Assembly (NCBI GenBank): GCA_021030905.1
Contig: JAGFMI010000003.1
Span: forward strand, 744,001 to 808,000
From: Pyrenula massariospora
Lineage: Eukaryota; Ascomycota; Eurotiomycetes; Pyrenulales; Pyrenulaceae
DNA: 64,000 nt
Direction of reading: 5' to 3'
Below the pieces are notes generated by a model. The model was not told where the DNA came from, ran no database searches, and saw nothing but the letters and a program-made list of their open reading frames with translations. This document shows positions 43,101-53,717 of the stretch, one piece after another. The first letter of the stretch is position 1; every line of letters starts with the position of its first letter. Position numbers and translations under genes: made by a program.

Positions 43101-44931
43101 TGGTGGAGTGTTCTTGAAACCGTTGTGAAAAACAACGACCTTGGACATCCGCTTTGCAATCATCTGCGGGACGGCCAATGGGCACTTGATTTTGTCGTTG
43201 AACGCCTTGAGAAGATTTCTCAGCGAGGCGGGTATGAGAGGCTAAGAAAACCGTCGGAATGGTTGAAACAACGTTTCAATGCGGTGCGCGCTGTTCCAAG
43301 CTTCCTCTTGCCCAGATATTTCGCCTTAATCGTACAGGTCGCGTACACAGCAGCCTGGCGAAGAGGCTTAAGTCTCTTCGGAGTGAACATACAACACGGT
43401 CAGAAATTCCTGCAGAGCCTTTCGATGGTCAGTGTCCAGCAAACTGGATACGTAAAATCGGCTTCTCTATGGCCGACCAAAAATGTTCCCAGCCTTGCTG
43501 CTGGCCTACCACACTTTGCTGTTGATTGGGCGAGATGTTGGGGTAGAGACGTCTTCATCTCCCTACGTGGTCTGTTCCTCTGCACTGGTCGGTACGAAGA
43601 AGCAAAGGAGCATATCATTGCTTTCGGCAGCGTGTTGAAACATGGAATGATTCCAAACCTACTAAGCAGCGGCAAGCTTCCACGGTATAATTCGCGAGAC
43701 TCGCCTTGGTTCTTTCTGCAAACCATCCAGGACTATACACATATCGTGCCAAACGGACTTGACATCTTAAAGGCCAAAGTTCCGCGCAGATTTCTCCCTT
43801 ACGATGATACATGGTTTTCAGAGGATGATCCTAGAGCACATTCAAAGACTTCTACCATCGAAGAAATTGTTCAAGAAGTTCTTCAACGGCACGCATCTGG
43901 ACTATCTTACAGAGAATATAATGCTGGCCCAAACCTTGACATGCAAATGAAACCGGAAGGTTTCGACGTGAAAGTAAACGTTGATTGGGATACTGGCATT
44001 ATCTTCGGCGGAAGCCAGAACAACTGCGGAACATGGATGGATAAGATGGGCGAAAGCGAAAAAGCCGGTAGTAAAGGGGTGCCAGGCACGCCACGAGATG
44101 GTGCTGCAGTGGAGATCACTGGTCTATCCTACAGCACCCTGAAGTGGGTTTCCGAATTGCATAAGAGTGGAAAATACTCCTATAATGGCGTCAAGATTAC
44201 CGAAGATCAGAAGATCACATTTGCCGAGTGGGCAGCAAAGATCAAAGCGAGCTTCGAGAAATGCTACTGGATACCCTTAGACCCGAAGGAGGATTCCGAA
44301 ATGGATGTCGATCCAAAACTGATCAACCGGCGAGGAATCTACAAAGACCTTTTCAGGTCCGGAAAACCGTACGAAGACTATCAATTACGGCCAAACTTCC
44401 CGATCGCCATGACTGTAGCCCCAGACCTCTTCACACCGGAGCGAGCCTTGATCGCCCTGTCTAAAGCAGATACCATCCTTCGAGGTCCAACCGGGATGGC
44501 GACGCTTGACCCCTCAGACCTCAATTACCGCCCCTACTACAACAACTCCGAAGATTCCACAGATTTTGCAACATCTAAAGGCCGAAACTACCATCAGGGC
44601 CCTGAATGGCTGTGGCCAACCGGCTTCTTCCTACGAGCATTGCTGAGATTCGATCTGATGCGGAAGAAGACGCCCCAAGAGAGGCTGGAGAGCTTCCAGC
44701 AGGTGACGAGGAGATTGAAGGGGTGCAAGGAGGCGATAAAGGAGAGTCCGTGGAAGGGGTTGACGGAGCTGACGAATAAGAATGGGGAGTATTGCGCTGA
44801 TTCGGTGAGTCCTCTCTTCGAAGTTGTGTGAGAGTCAGGCTAATGTTTTGCAGTCTCCGACCCAAGCTTGGTCGGCAGAATGTCTAATTGATTTGTTCCA
44901 TGATGCTTCGGCTCTGGCATTGGACGGATGA
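40187..44931 (+). CDS. GDB1: Glycogen debranching enzyme (4-alpha-glucanotransferase / amylo-1,6-glucosidase)
   Basis: Exons 40187-40419, 40466-44804 and 44854-44931; 1549 residues, the usual length. The first intron is 46 bp; the acceptor ending CCCGGGAAG gives the junction YKLRPDFNRTIEIDVP. The N-terminal glucanotransferase part has HFTPLQVRGESNSPYSIYDQ, LTDVVFNHTANNS and the nucleophile region FRIDNCHSTPLHVAEYL (about residue 553). The C-terminal glucosidase part has WARCWGRDVFISLRGLFL (about residue 1104), NGLDILKAKVPR, NVDWDTGIIFGGSQNNCGTWMDKMG and GPEWLWPTGFFLRA. The enzyme moves maltotriosyl branches and removes the remaining alpha-1,6 glucose so that phosphorylase can degrade glycogen in the cytosol. 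All expected blocks are present. Confidence 0.97.
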
Positions 44932-45913
44932 CACAGGAAAAGGTGGGTTTGCTAGAGCATTAGGTGAAATTCTCGGCGTGAAAATGGAATAGAGGGTATT
45001 GAAGGATACGACTGGGCAATAGATCTTGGGTTAGGAAGCATGTCTAGAGAACCAATTCTTAGGTAAAAAGAACATCATTCAATCTTTGAAAAGACTGTTC
45101 TAAAGTTTTTGCGCCTCATCGTTCCTAAAATTTTATCAGCTGAGAAGACCAGCGAGCAAACTGATCATGATCGCAACATTTGCACTGGTTCAATAGAAAT
45201 CTGCATTTCCGTTCATCTCATCTAACTCCTGTGACATACACCTAGGAGCAAAATCGGTGTCCTGTCTATCAAGACTCTCTTGAACAGTTCTGAACGCACG
45301 GATCATTTGGCTTGAGCATGTTATGATAAGTGATAAATAGTTGAAACCCGAAGATGAGGCAGGCAAATTTCGGCGTCCGCCTATTTGCCATAGTTGACTC
45401 TACCACTACAATGGCACAAAATTTGGCAGTCTCAACGCATGAGCTAGCCCAAAACATAATCAATAATAGGTAGTAAGGTGATCAAGGGCATATTGGTGAC
45501 CAGACAGCCAAAATTGCCAGCTGCTCTGCGCGTATGATACGCCGCCGCCGACGGAACGTTTTCCTCCCTAGATCGACAAAACCCCCTCCGAATCGTGCTG
45601 GACGTTCCACACCGCCACACCTCCGATGTTGATAGTGCTTTGTGACAGGCTCGCCATCGACCCATGCATGCGCCTTAAAGATATAGTCGCTTTCCTTCCC
45701 GGCGAGTTCGAAGTCAACGTGAATCGTTCCAGCATCCGCGGGGCTTGAAAGGACGTCAGTCGGTCCGAGAAAGCAATGCAGAATATCGCACAAGAGTGTA
45801 GCTAAGACCTTAGAGACGAGTATAGGTACGAGGTCTCGTCACTCCTGTTCTGCCAGTCCATTTTTCTAGATGAGAATGGGGTGAATAGATCCATTAGCTT
45901 TTATACGAGGGTA
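44932..45913. other. Intergenic, no confident gene
   Basis: A minus frame at 45482-45793 (103 codons; SDYIFKAHAWVDGEPVTKHYQ) has a somewhat protein-like composition but no recognisable family or clear gene structure. It may be a truncated remnant next to the transposon debris. Confidence 0.4.
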
Positions 45914-45995
45914 GGCGTCAGAAGTCGCGGCGCATCTGATTGTCACCATTAGCGCCCGCCCGACGTATATCAGATGCGCCACGACTTCTGACACC
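45914..45995. mobile_element. 82-bp inverted-repeat (MITE/TIR) element
   Basis: The 26-bp ends at 45914-45939 and 45970-45995 are inverted copies matching at 24 of 26 positions (both differences are C/T transitions), around a 30-bp centre. Core AGAAGTCG(C/T)GGCGCATCTGA. It directly abuts the transposase remnant at 45996, so it may be the collapsed end(s) of that element. Confidence 0.75.
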
Positions 45996-46510
45996 AAATC
46001 ACTTCGATAGAAAGACTTTAGCTCCTCGAGGAAAGCGGCTACGCCAAGTCAAGAGATTCCACCGCGGCGAGAGATTCCAAATGCTACCTGCTTGTACTCA
46101 AGATGGGTTTATACACTTACGATGTATGAAGGGACAATCTATACTGAGATTGTCGTGAGCTTCATCGAAGAATTGTTGCCGTATTGTGGCAGGTGGCCTA
46201 TTCCAAAAGCTGTTCTCATTATGGATAATACATCATTTCACCTTTCGGACATGATACAGCAGATGTGGGACGAGGCAGCAGCGTAATTAATTCTACTTGT
46301 CGTGGTACTCGTCCGACTTGAATCCGATTGAGATGTTCGGAGAGCTCAAGACATACATTAGACAGGTTTGGGATGGGAAAATAGGCTCTACAGGGCTAAT
46401 ATCTCTGCTTGTTTTGGAAGAATGTGTCACTACTAAAGGTGCGCTAAAGGGAAGCGCCAAGGGTCATTGCCATCGTATTGGTATCTCGGTGAATGAGCAA
46501 GGATAATACA
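45996..46510 (+). pseudogene. Decayed Tc1/mariner-like DDE transposase fragment
   Basis: Coding remnants in three frames give, in order, FHRGERFQMLPACTQDGFIH, EELLPYCGRWPIPKAVLIMD, NTSFHLSDMIQQMW, and SSDLNPIEMFGELKTYIRQVW. These are the recognisable middle and end of fungal DDE_3 transposases, with the second Asp in IMDN and the third acidic residue in DLNPIE. At least two frameshifts and a stop at about 46284 separate the pieces, and the N-terminal DNA-binding half is missing, so it is inactive. It lies immediately right of the 82-bp inverted-repeat element. Confidence 0.8.
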
Positions 46511-48129
46511 CTATTGAGCAACATGCTATTACTCTATCAAATATCATACTCGTCAAGAAAAGCCTGCACGTCCCTGACGACCGCTGTTCCACACTCTCTA
46601 GCATTTCCAGCTCGGTATAAAACTGAGCATCTTAGTCTTTATAGACAAGCTCAAGATCATAGAGTCTCCTCATCTTCATTTCACAAGCTAGCTCGGAATA
46701 CTGCCTTTGGATAGGGCATGCGAAGTTTGAGTAATTCTATGTTCTGTACGCTTTCACTGCCTCATCCCGTATTCCAGGTATGCTATGGGGACAAGGCCGC
46801 GACGATGAGCTGTTTTCTACGCCTAACGATCAGATCCCGCCCTGGTTAGGACTCGTTAGAATATGATTATTCATGATTATTGGAGGATGGCCTATCAGAG
46901 AAGAGCTTAAGTCTCTAGATTTCCGCTTCTGGTCCTGATGCTGTTGTTGCTCTGCATATAGCTATTGCCGGACTTCTTGTGAAACATCGTCGTGTGATTT
47001 AGTTTACTGCCTCGTTGTAGAACTTGAGGAGCTGTCTTCAATGATGGGCTAGATGTTTATCGTGTCTCAGAATCTTGCTTGCAACAAGGTCAAGATCATG
47101 TGAAGATGATGGGCATCAAAGGAGATTGTAGATATACCTCCAAGCTTCTAGTCCACAAGGATTAACTAATTCCACTTCAAGCCAAATATTTCTCCACCTC
47201 GTCAGTCAATCTCTAAATTTTCGAAACACTTTGTGTTATCGTACTCCGGACGATCGTTAACAATTATAGCGACTGCCATAGCATCAGCCTCACAAGGCTT
47301 ACACGTGGACTTTACGATGACAATGATCTTGAACGATAACTCTTTCCAGAAATCGCTCTGTGCCACAAGAAGGTTATTTTTAACTTGCTTTGCTACCCCT
47401 CTTCCGCTAAGTGTCAATTTCTATTCCACAATGTAGAGTATAGAAGAGGGGGCTAGTTTATTATAGGACTAATCTGGGATCCAGTCCACATATGGCACGA
47501 ATTATAGTGTTCCCTGGGCAGGTCGCCGCTGGCTCTGCTGCAGCTGCTGCCTACCCCGTGAGAAGTTAAGATAAAAGCTCGAACTATTGCAAATTTGAAT
47601 TTCCCTCTCATCGTCACCGGAAGAGTACTTCACAGAATTATCTACGTCCATGATTCTAGATGCAGAAACAAAGCATGAGTCTGAGGAGAGTGTCGGGTTT
47701 GATTGTGAATATTTATAGAATACGGCGTCCTTAGAGCATGTGGTCTAGCGCCTGGGTTACATTAGTAGCTTGCTCGTTGGCCAGAATTGAGGCATGAGTG
47801 CGGTTATATCTCCCGCGATGAATTCACTGTCTAGAAGAGAAAATCTACCGTCATAACCTTTTCAAATAATAAGTTCCTGTCCGAGAGCTTCGAGGAATCC
47901 GACGGCCTCGAAGAGACGTTCTCAAAGGCCATCCTTAAGGATTCGACGACATAAGTGAAAGTAAATGGTTCTACTGATTGCAGTTGAGACGTCAGTTTTA
48001 ACACTGTCTCAATATTTCAGACCTATGTCGTTGATAGACAGATATACTACTGTCGAGAAGAGTTGAAAAGAGCTTAGTGACTTTGGTGCTGATGGGAAAT
48101 GGACATAGCTACTTTTGAGTACTAACTAC
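46511..48129. other. Gene-poor, probably transposon-derived region
   Basis: AT-leaning with only short frames; none looks coding. Possibly the continuation of degraded repeat DNA from the transposase remnant. Confidence 0.45.
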
Positions 48130-49962
48130 CTATATATGTGGAATATCCTGTATCCATCGCGGTGTATCATAGGCAGTCAAAGGCAGCTTCCGCAGACTTA
48201 TGAAAGCTTCAACAACCAGGAACATCCTAGACACGACAAATCCGACGACGAGGCTGTATGAAGTTAGAAAAAAAATAATCGAGAGAGTAACTTCCCAAGT
48301 CCCTCTCAGGAACGTGGAGAACAGACTGGTTATATTCGTCACGGCTATATAACCAGAGCCAGATGAAGCGACGATGATAGAGGAAGATCGCCACCAATGT
48401 CGTTCTGTCGGTGTTGGAAAGTACTCATCCCAAGCTGCACAGTGCAGTGCTCCGTATGAAGCAGTAGCCAATGGTATTAAAAGGCTCATCCATTTAACCT
48501 TAAACAAACTCTTCGTGGCCTCTCTCCTTACCAGATAGTGTTCGGCCCAATCTCGACACCTTTCACACACTAATTCCTTGAAGTTCCAACCCATGAAGGT
48601 GTTAGGAGGTTTCGACGCGGAGTTCTCGAAACAAGAATTCCTTAGTAACATTGGGTTCTCTCCAAGAACTTGAGAATCCATCTTCCATCTTTGAATATCT
48701 GTATCGTCCAGCTCTATGACTCTTGGCAGATAGACTACCGCTTCCCCATGGCCCTTTTTAATTTGTAATCGCTCTGATTTAGTCAATTCAACTCTGAAAA
48801 ATCTTGGAGCGACTGGATTTAAAGTAAATCCTGTGCGATCGAGGATCTGGTGCTGGCTAATTTCGAATTTGGTCTCCGTCCCACTAGGCGGCTTTACAGT
48901 GGTATTAGACGGACCAAGTCTATCACCGGATTGATCTCTACTTAGGTCAAAGAAAAGGAGGCTTTCGAGCTCCGTGCCTTCCTTGCTCGCGTACGGATGT
49001 CTTTTGATTGCTTTAGAGCTGATCGAGCTGTTCATCCACATCAAAGCACAAACCCGCCCCAGATTCTTGAACTTTTCGTGAGGGATCACGGTCGGCTCGT
49101 CGATATCCAGTGGCTTGGAAAACCAGAAAACATAGATCGCGAAGGCGCACATTACGTGGCCGACAGTATTGATCTCGAGGAGGGTAACAGGTAGGTGATA
49201 GCACAAGCGTGCAATACACTGGATGACAAGCCAGCCGCCTTGCAGACATGTGAAGACTTTGGCAAATGCATTTGCCTTGGCTTTATCCTTGATGAAGCTT
49301 TCCGTTTCATCTGGAATGATGCTGTTCAGTGCTAGAAAGTGTATCCCCCGTGCTGTAACGGTGAGACGAGGCAATCCAGGGATATACTCCTTTCCATCTA
49401 GAGGTTTGGTGTCAATCACAAAGCCTCCCATATTTGCATAAAACGCCTGTGTCATCTTCCATCGTTCACGACTGAATCGATTGTCAGGAGTTGAATTTTC
49501 CTGCTGTGCAATCCATTAGTCATGTTTGGGATTATATGCCATCAAATCAAACCTTCTCATCGATAATTCTGTTGATCTCATCCTTTAGCTTCGTTGCAGA
49601 ATGCCATTGTGCCCAAGCTGTATACACCACGAGCTCTGGAGCAAGAATCCCAAGCACGACCCATCTAGACTTCTGTATATACCTCGCCAAGCTCGATGTA
49701 TTTTGCTTCGGGACATTCAAGTGTACCGCCGTATAAACGCACGTCGTTAGTGTCGTGAGGCAGCTGAAAATCAGCCGAAATGTGCCCCGCGTCGCGGGCT
49801 CAGATCTACGCGCGGTTAGGCTCAAAATCGAACGTGAAAAGTTCGCAGTTTTTTCTACCTCCATCCTGTGGTTTCGACGGTACCGTTCTTTGTTGGTTGT
49901 AAAGGGGCGGGAGATGTATCCCGTAGCAATAATATCAGACTGAGTAGTAAGAGTGAGAGCAT
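48130..49962 (-). CDS. Multi-pass fungal membrane protein of unknown function
   Basis: Exons 49962-49859, 49805-49553 and 49500-48130; 575 residues. Exon 1 encodes a signal peptide (MLSLLLLSLILLL). Across the first junction (GTAGAA...GCGTAG, CTAAC branch) the protein reads TTGWRSEPATRGTF, then RLIFSCLTTLTTCVYTAVHLN. This is typical of a widespread Pezizomycotina family with a WxS..TRGTFxxxxSC start and several C-terminal helices. Later blocks include FYANMGGFVIDT, TARGIHFLALNS, PLLRNSCFENSA and four or so helices (IPLATASYGALHCAAWDEYFP; SIIFFLTSYSLVVGFVVSRMFLVVEAF). No enzymatic motif. The family often occurs near HET genes, as here. A later ATG at 49864 would drop the signal peptide and translate the intron. 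Confidence 0.85.
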
Positions 49963-51425
49963 GGTGGTAAAGACTCGTGCTGCATCTGTTGGAATCAGCA
50001 AGATTGTGAAGCTATAAAGCCGCCACATTGCTTTTTACGCAATAAGGTCATAGGTCGTAGCGCAGCAATTATCGTGATTGCAGCTCGTGGCGCAACGCTT
50101 GTCTCACAACTTGAATTTTGATTGATTGAGCGCTCTTTAGTTTATCATCTGGCGCTCGTCAAACTTCGCAATTCGTTAAGATTCATGAGACCTAATTCTA
50201 GATATGATTCTCTGCATAGCCCTGACAGATTGGTGCCTGATCGTCTCGACTAACGTGATCAGTCACACCCACCTGGCTGAGCGATGTTTCCAAGGCGGAC
50301 GGCTTGCTAAGCAGTCAATTATTTCTGGCGAGCTCCTGGTTCGTGCTGTGAGTTCAATGATCGCAGAAAGAGGACACCAATTTACTCATAGCTCTCTCCC
50401 TACCCAAGTTACAACTTCCGACTTCCAACTCCCAACTTCCGATGCTCGTTCATGATGTTCTCAGCCCATTATCCCTCTCCTAAGCCGTAACAATGGATTC
50501 CTGCCAACGCTAGTGACTTCTCCAAGAAGAACGGGATTAATGCACGTGCACGCTCCGTTCTCTATACCCTTCCCACCTATAGCAAGTCTCTTCAATACTT
50601 AATGGTTTGCACGCTGCTCTGTCCGTCTTGTCGTGTTGACTCGACCTATCTTCCCTTTCCACATCATATGACTCTGATAACAAGACAGACCGCTGCAGTC
50701 ATGTCATGTTGTGCTTGCTCGCTCACGTGGAATCCTGCGATTCGCTTGCCCTACTCCGCAATCCTGGCTCTATCCGTTCATCACCTCTGCATCCCCTCCT
50801 CATCCATCATTTGAAAACACACTCTACAGTCTTTCAATCACTTTATTCCACCGAAAGAAGACTATTTAATCCCAGCATACCCCTTGCCCCATCAACACAG
50901 CTATTATAATGCCCCCCAACCCCACCACTCCCAGATCCAAATCCAGATCGCCCAACCCCCGGCCCGATCCAGCAACAAACCCCCTCGACTACCACAGCCG
51001 CTGCACTCTCGCAGCCACCCCGCCTATCCACCCCGCCACATCGCATACTAGTGCCGTGGCGGCCCGCCATTCCATCCCAACCCCCGTCCTCAAACCACGG
51101 AGTTAACAAAGTGTTCTGGCGAGACAGCTCAGACGGAGCCGAAACCGGAACAGAGATCGGAGGAGACGGAGGCAGAGAGGTGGGAGGGTGGAAGTTAGAG
51201 ATGTTGGGAGAGTGTGGCAGGGGGTTCTTTGGGGCGGAAGTGGGATGAGGGAGGCCGCTAAGACCATTTCGCGTCCTGCAGTGCGCCGGGCCACAAAACG
51301 CCTTGGCAGGCACGGCAAGTTAGGTATGGCAATGTTTTGGACACAGTCTCCTACATGCGCTTTGATGAGCCAAGTCCATATACTCGTACCTGTCACTATG
51401 TTTATGTCGTTTGAGTTAACTCCAT
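49963..51425. other. Intergenic, no supported gene
   Basis: Divergent region between the membrane-protein gene and the HET gene. Minus frame 50843-51313 is Pro/Gly low complexity without support. Includes the HET-gene promoter near the right end. Confidence 0.55.
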
Positions 51426-53717
51426 ATGGGCTTGGCGAAGATGGCTGTGGCGGTCCGCAAAGTACTTGGAAATCGATTGTTTCGCAGAAAAGCTCCTAAG
51501 CACATTGTAAACGCAGACCTCGACCCGCTCGTCACGCAGGATGAGCATGTTGATACCAGAGTAATAGCTACACTGTATGAAAAACTACCGGACGAACATC
51601 TCCGTTTGCTGCAAATCCATGGCAAAGTTGACGGGAGATTGCACTGCAGCCTTAGGGCCTTCCCAACAAATGGCGCACCGAAATACCGCGCTCTATCCTA
51701 CACATGGGGCGCGCCCGTCGACGTGAATGTAATAGGTGGATCTGAAGCTTCTACGCCTCACAACTGTGTGCACACGATCGTTGTGAATGGGCAAACGGTT
51801 GAAGTTCGTCAGAACTTACTCGATTTTCTTGAAGAAGCGGATAGTCGAGATAGACGGATGAACTTCCGTATTGATTCTTTCCACATTGGACCCAGCGAAG
51901 ATAACGAGACCTCCAACGGAGTCGAGCACGACACATCCTATTCACACATTAAAGGACCTATGAAATGGGATAGTTACATCTACTACTGGATAGATGCGCT
52001 ATGTATCAACCAACGTGATGAAGACGAGAAGGCCGAACAAGTCGGTCGGATGGGAAGCATTTATGATGCAGCAGAGGTCGTGATGATTTGGCTAGGCAAA
52101 GCCGACAAGTATACTCCGCGCGTCATTGAAATGCTTACCGACCTGGCCAAGTTGTATGACGAGGATTGCAGCACAGGGAGTAAGCTGAGAACGCCAACTG
52201 CACTTGATACTATGTTGGATCCGGAGCAGGCACACCATCTTGGAGCCCAGCACTTTACCATGGAAGAGTGGATTCACCTCATCATCTTCTTCCAACGGAC
52301 GTGGTTCTCAAGGGCATGGACACTCCAGGAAGTGGCGCTGGCTCAGGCCGCAGCTTGCTACTGCGGATCTTACGATATTGATTGGTTTGCGATCCATTCG
52401 GCATCACTAATGATGGAAATGACACCCCTTCAGCCTATACTAAACTATTTATATATCAATCTCGAGATCAAACGAACCATGTGCCTTTCTCGTGCTAACG
52501 TGGTAATGCTCATGAGAGACCTTACCCTTGGAAAGGTAGACAAATCCGAACTATCAAGAGTGTTCAAGGTTTGGTACAACGCTTCCGATGGGTACTCAAG
52601 TACGCCTGGTATTCTTGACTACTGTCTCGCACGCATGTTCGGTGTGCAATGTATGGATCCACGCGATCAGATATTTGCATGCTTTGGCATTGTAAAGAAG
52701 GCAGCCGCAAAAGTAGGAGGGGCTCCCCTTGGAATCATACCCAATTATCAAAAGCCTATCGTGGACGTCTACACTGAAACAATGACTTATATTTTGACTG
52801 GCACTGGGACATTATCGCCACTCTCGAGAGTTCAACAGTCTGCACAATCGAAAGAAATAGGTCTTCCATCTTGGGTTGCCGACATGAGCGCTGCGAGGAG
52901 TACAAGTCTGTTGAGGATTCAAAAATTTTCAGCTGAGGAGGACCGCAAACCATTTGATGCCTCGAGGCAAGTCTCCAAAGGCTTCAGTATCAGCGGATGC
53001 ACTCTCACGCTCCACCTTTATAAATATGCGGTTGTAACGTATGTCGGCGACTCGCGAGACGAGATATGCGAATACGACACCTTAGAGAAGACGGCCCGGT
53101 TGGTTCTGGCTCGCTCAGAATTGGCCTCGGCACAGGGCTTACAGATCGACGACGTTTGGAAGACGATGTTATGTGACGTTTTATCTCCACGTCACCGGCG
53201 ATTTTCAGATGACGACATGCGGTCTGGCTTTACCTGGTTTCTCAAGGCTATATCCTATGGGCTCGGAAAACAATTCAAAGGACCAAATCGCGCCGCCGAC
53301 ATTCTCATCAAGACGAAATGGCTAGAGATGCTCGCGGAGAGGGATGACACGGGTACCGTCCCTTCTCCAAAAGCCGTCATCGCATCGTTTCGAGAATCAG
53401 ATCGCGAACGCGGATCAGAGCTGGCAGAAGCTTTGATATTCGAGCAACTATTTGACCGCAACATGTCTGGTCGGCGCTTGTTCCTTCTCGATACCGGAGA
53501 GATCGGCACCGGCAGTGACGATGTTCAGCCAGGCGATACGCTGTGTATCATTGCGGATGGCGCAAGAACGCCGTTCGTGCTTAGAAGGGCGTCTGCCGAA
53601 ACGAGCAACACCTGGACATTGGTCGGTGAAGCATACGTGCGCGGGATTATGTATGGCGAGGCTGTTGGCTGCGCGGAAAAGAATGGCGAATCTTGGGAAA
53701 AGGCTTGCATTATCTGA
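51426..53717 (+). CDS. Heterokaryon-incompatibility (HET) domain protein
   Basis: Single exon, 763 residues. HET-domain hallmarks occur in order: YRALSYTWGAP (about residue 86), VNGQTVEVRQNLLDFL (about 120), YYWIDALCINQRDEDEKAEQV (about 185), MGSIYDAAEVVMIWLG, and WFSRAWTLQEVALAQAA (about 297). HET proteins trigger fungal cell death on recognition of non-self, or take part in innate immunity. The C-terminal half has DPRDQIFACFGI and GLPSWVADMSA, followed by a region ending FLLDTGEIGTGSDDVQPGDTLCIIADGARTPFVLR split over the usual HET-associated tail. No NACHT or repeat domain is fused. Partner specificity cannot be inferred. Confidence 0.93.
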   Translation: MGLAKMAVAVRKVLGNRLFRRKAPKHIVNADLDPLVTQDEHVDTRVIATLYEKLPDEHLRLLQIHGKVDGRLHCSLRAFPTNGAPKYRALSYTWGAPVDVNVIGGSEASTPHNCVHTIVVNGQTVEVRQNLLDFLEEADSRDRRMNFRIDSFHIGPSEDNETSNGVEHDTSYSHIKGPMKWDSYIYYWIDALCINQRDEDEKAEQVGRMGSIYDAAEVVMIWLGKADKYTPRVIEMLTDLAKLYDEDCSTGSKLRTPTALDTMLDPEQAHHLGAQHFTMEEWIHLIIFFQRTWFSRAWTLQEVALAQAAACYCGSYDIDWFAIHSASLMMEMTPLQPILNYLYINLEIKRTMCLSRANVVMLMRDLTLGKVDKSELSRVFKVWYNASDGYSSTPGILDYCLARMFGVQCMDPRDQIFACFGIVKKAAAKVGGAPLGIIPNYQKPIVDVYTETMTYILTGTGTLSPLSRVQQSAQSKEIGLPSWVADMSAARSTSLLRIQKFSAEEDRKPFDASRQVSKGFSISGCTLTLHLYKYAVVTYVGDSRDEICEYDTLEKTARLVLARSELASAQGLQIDDVWKTMLCDVLSPRHRRFSDDDMRSGFTWFLKAISYGLGKQFKGPNRAADILIKTKWLEMLAERDDTGTVPSPKAVIASFRESDRERGSELAEALIFEQLFDRNMSGRRLFLLDTGEIGTGSDDVQPGDTLCIIADGARTPFVLRRASAETSNTWTLVGEAYVRGIMYGEAVGCAEKNGESWEKACII

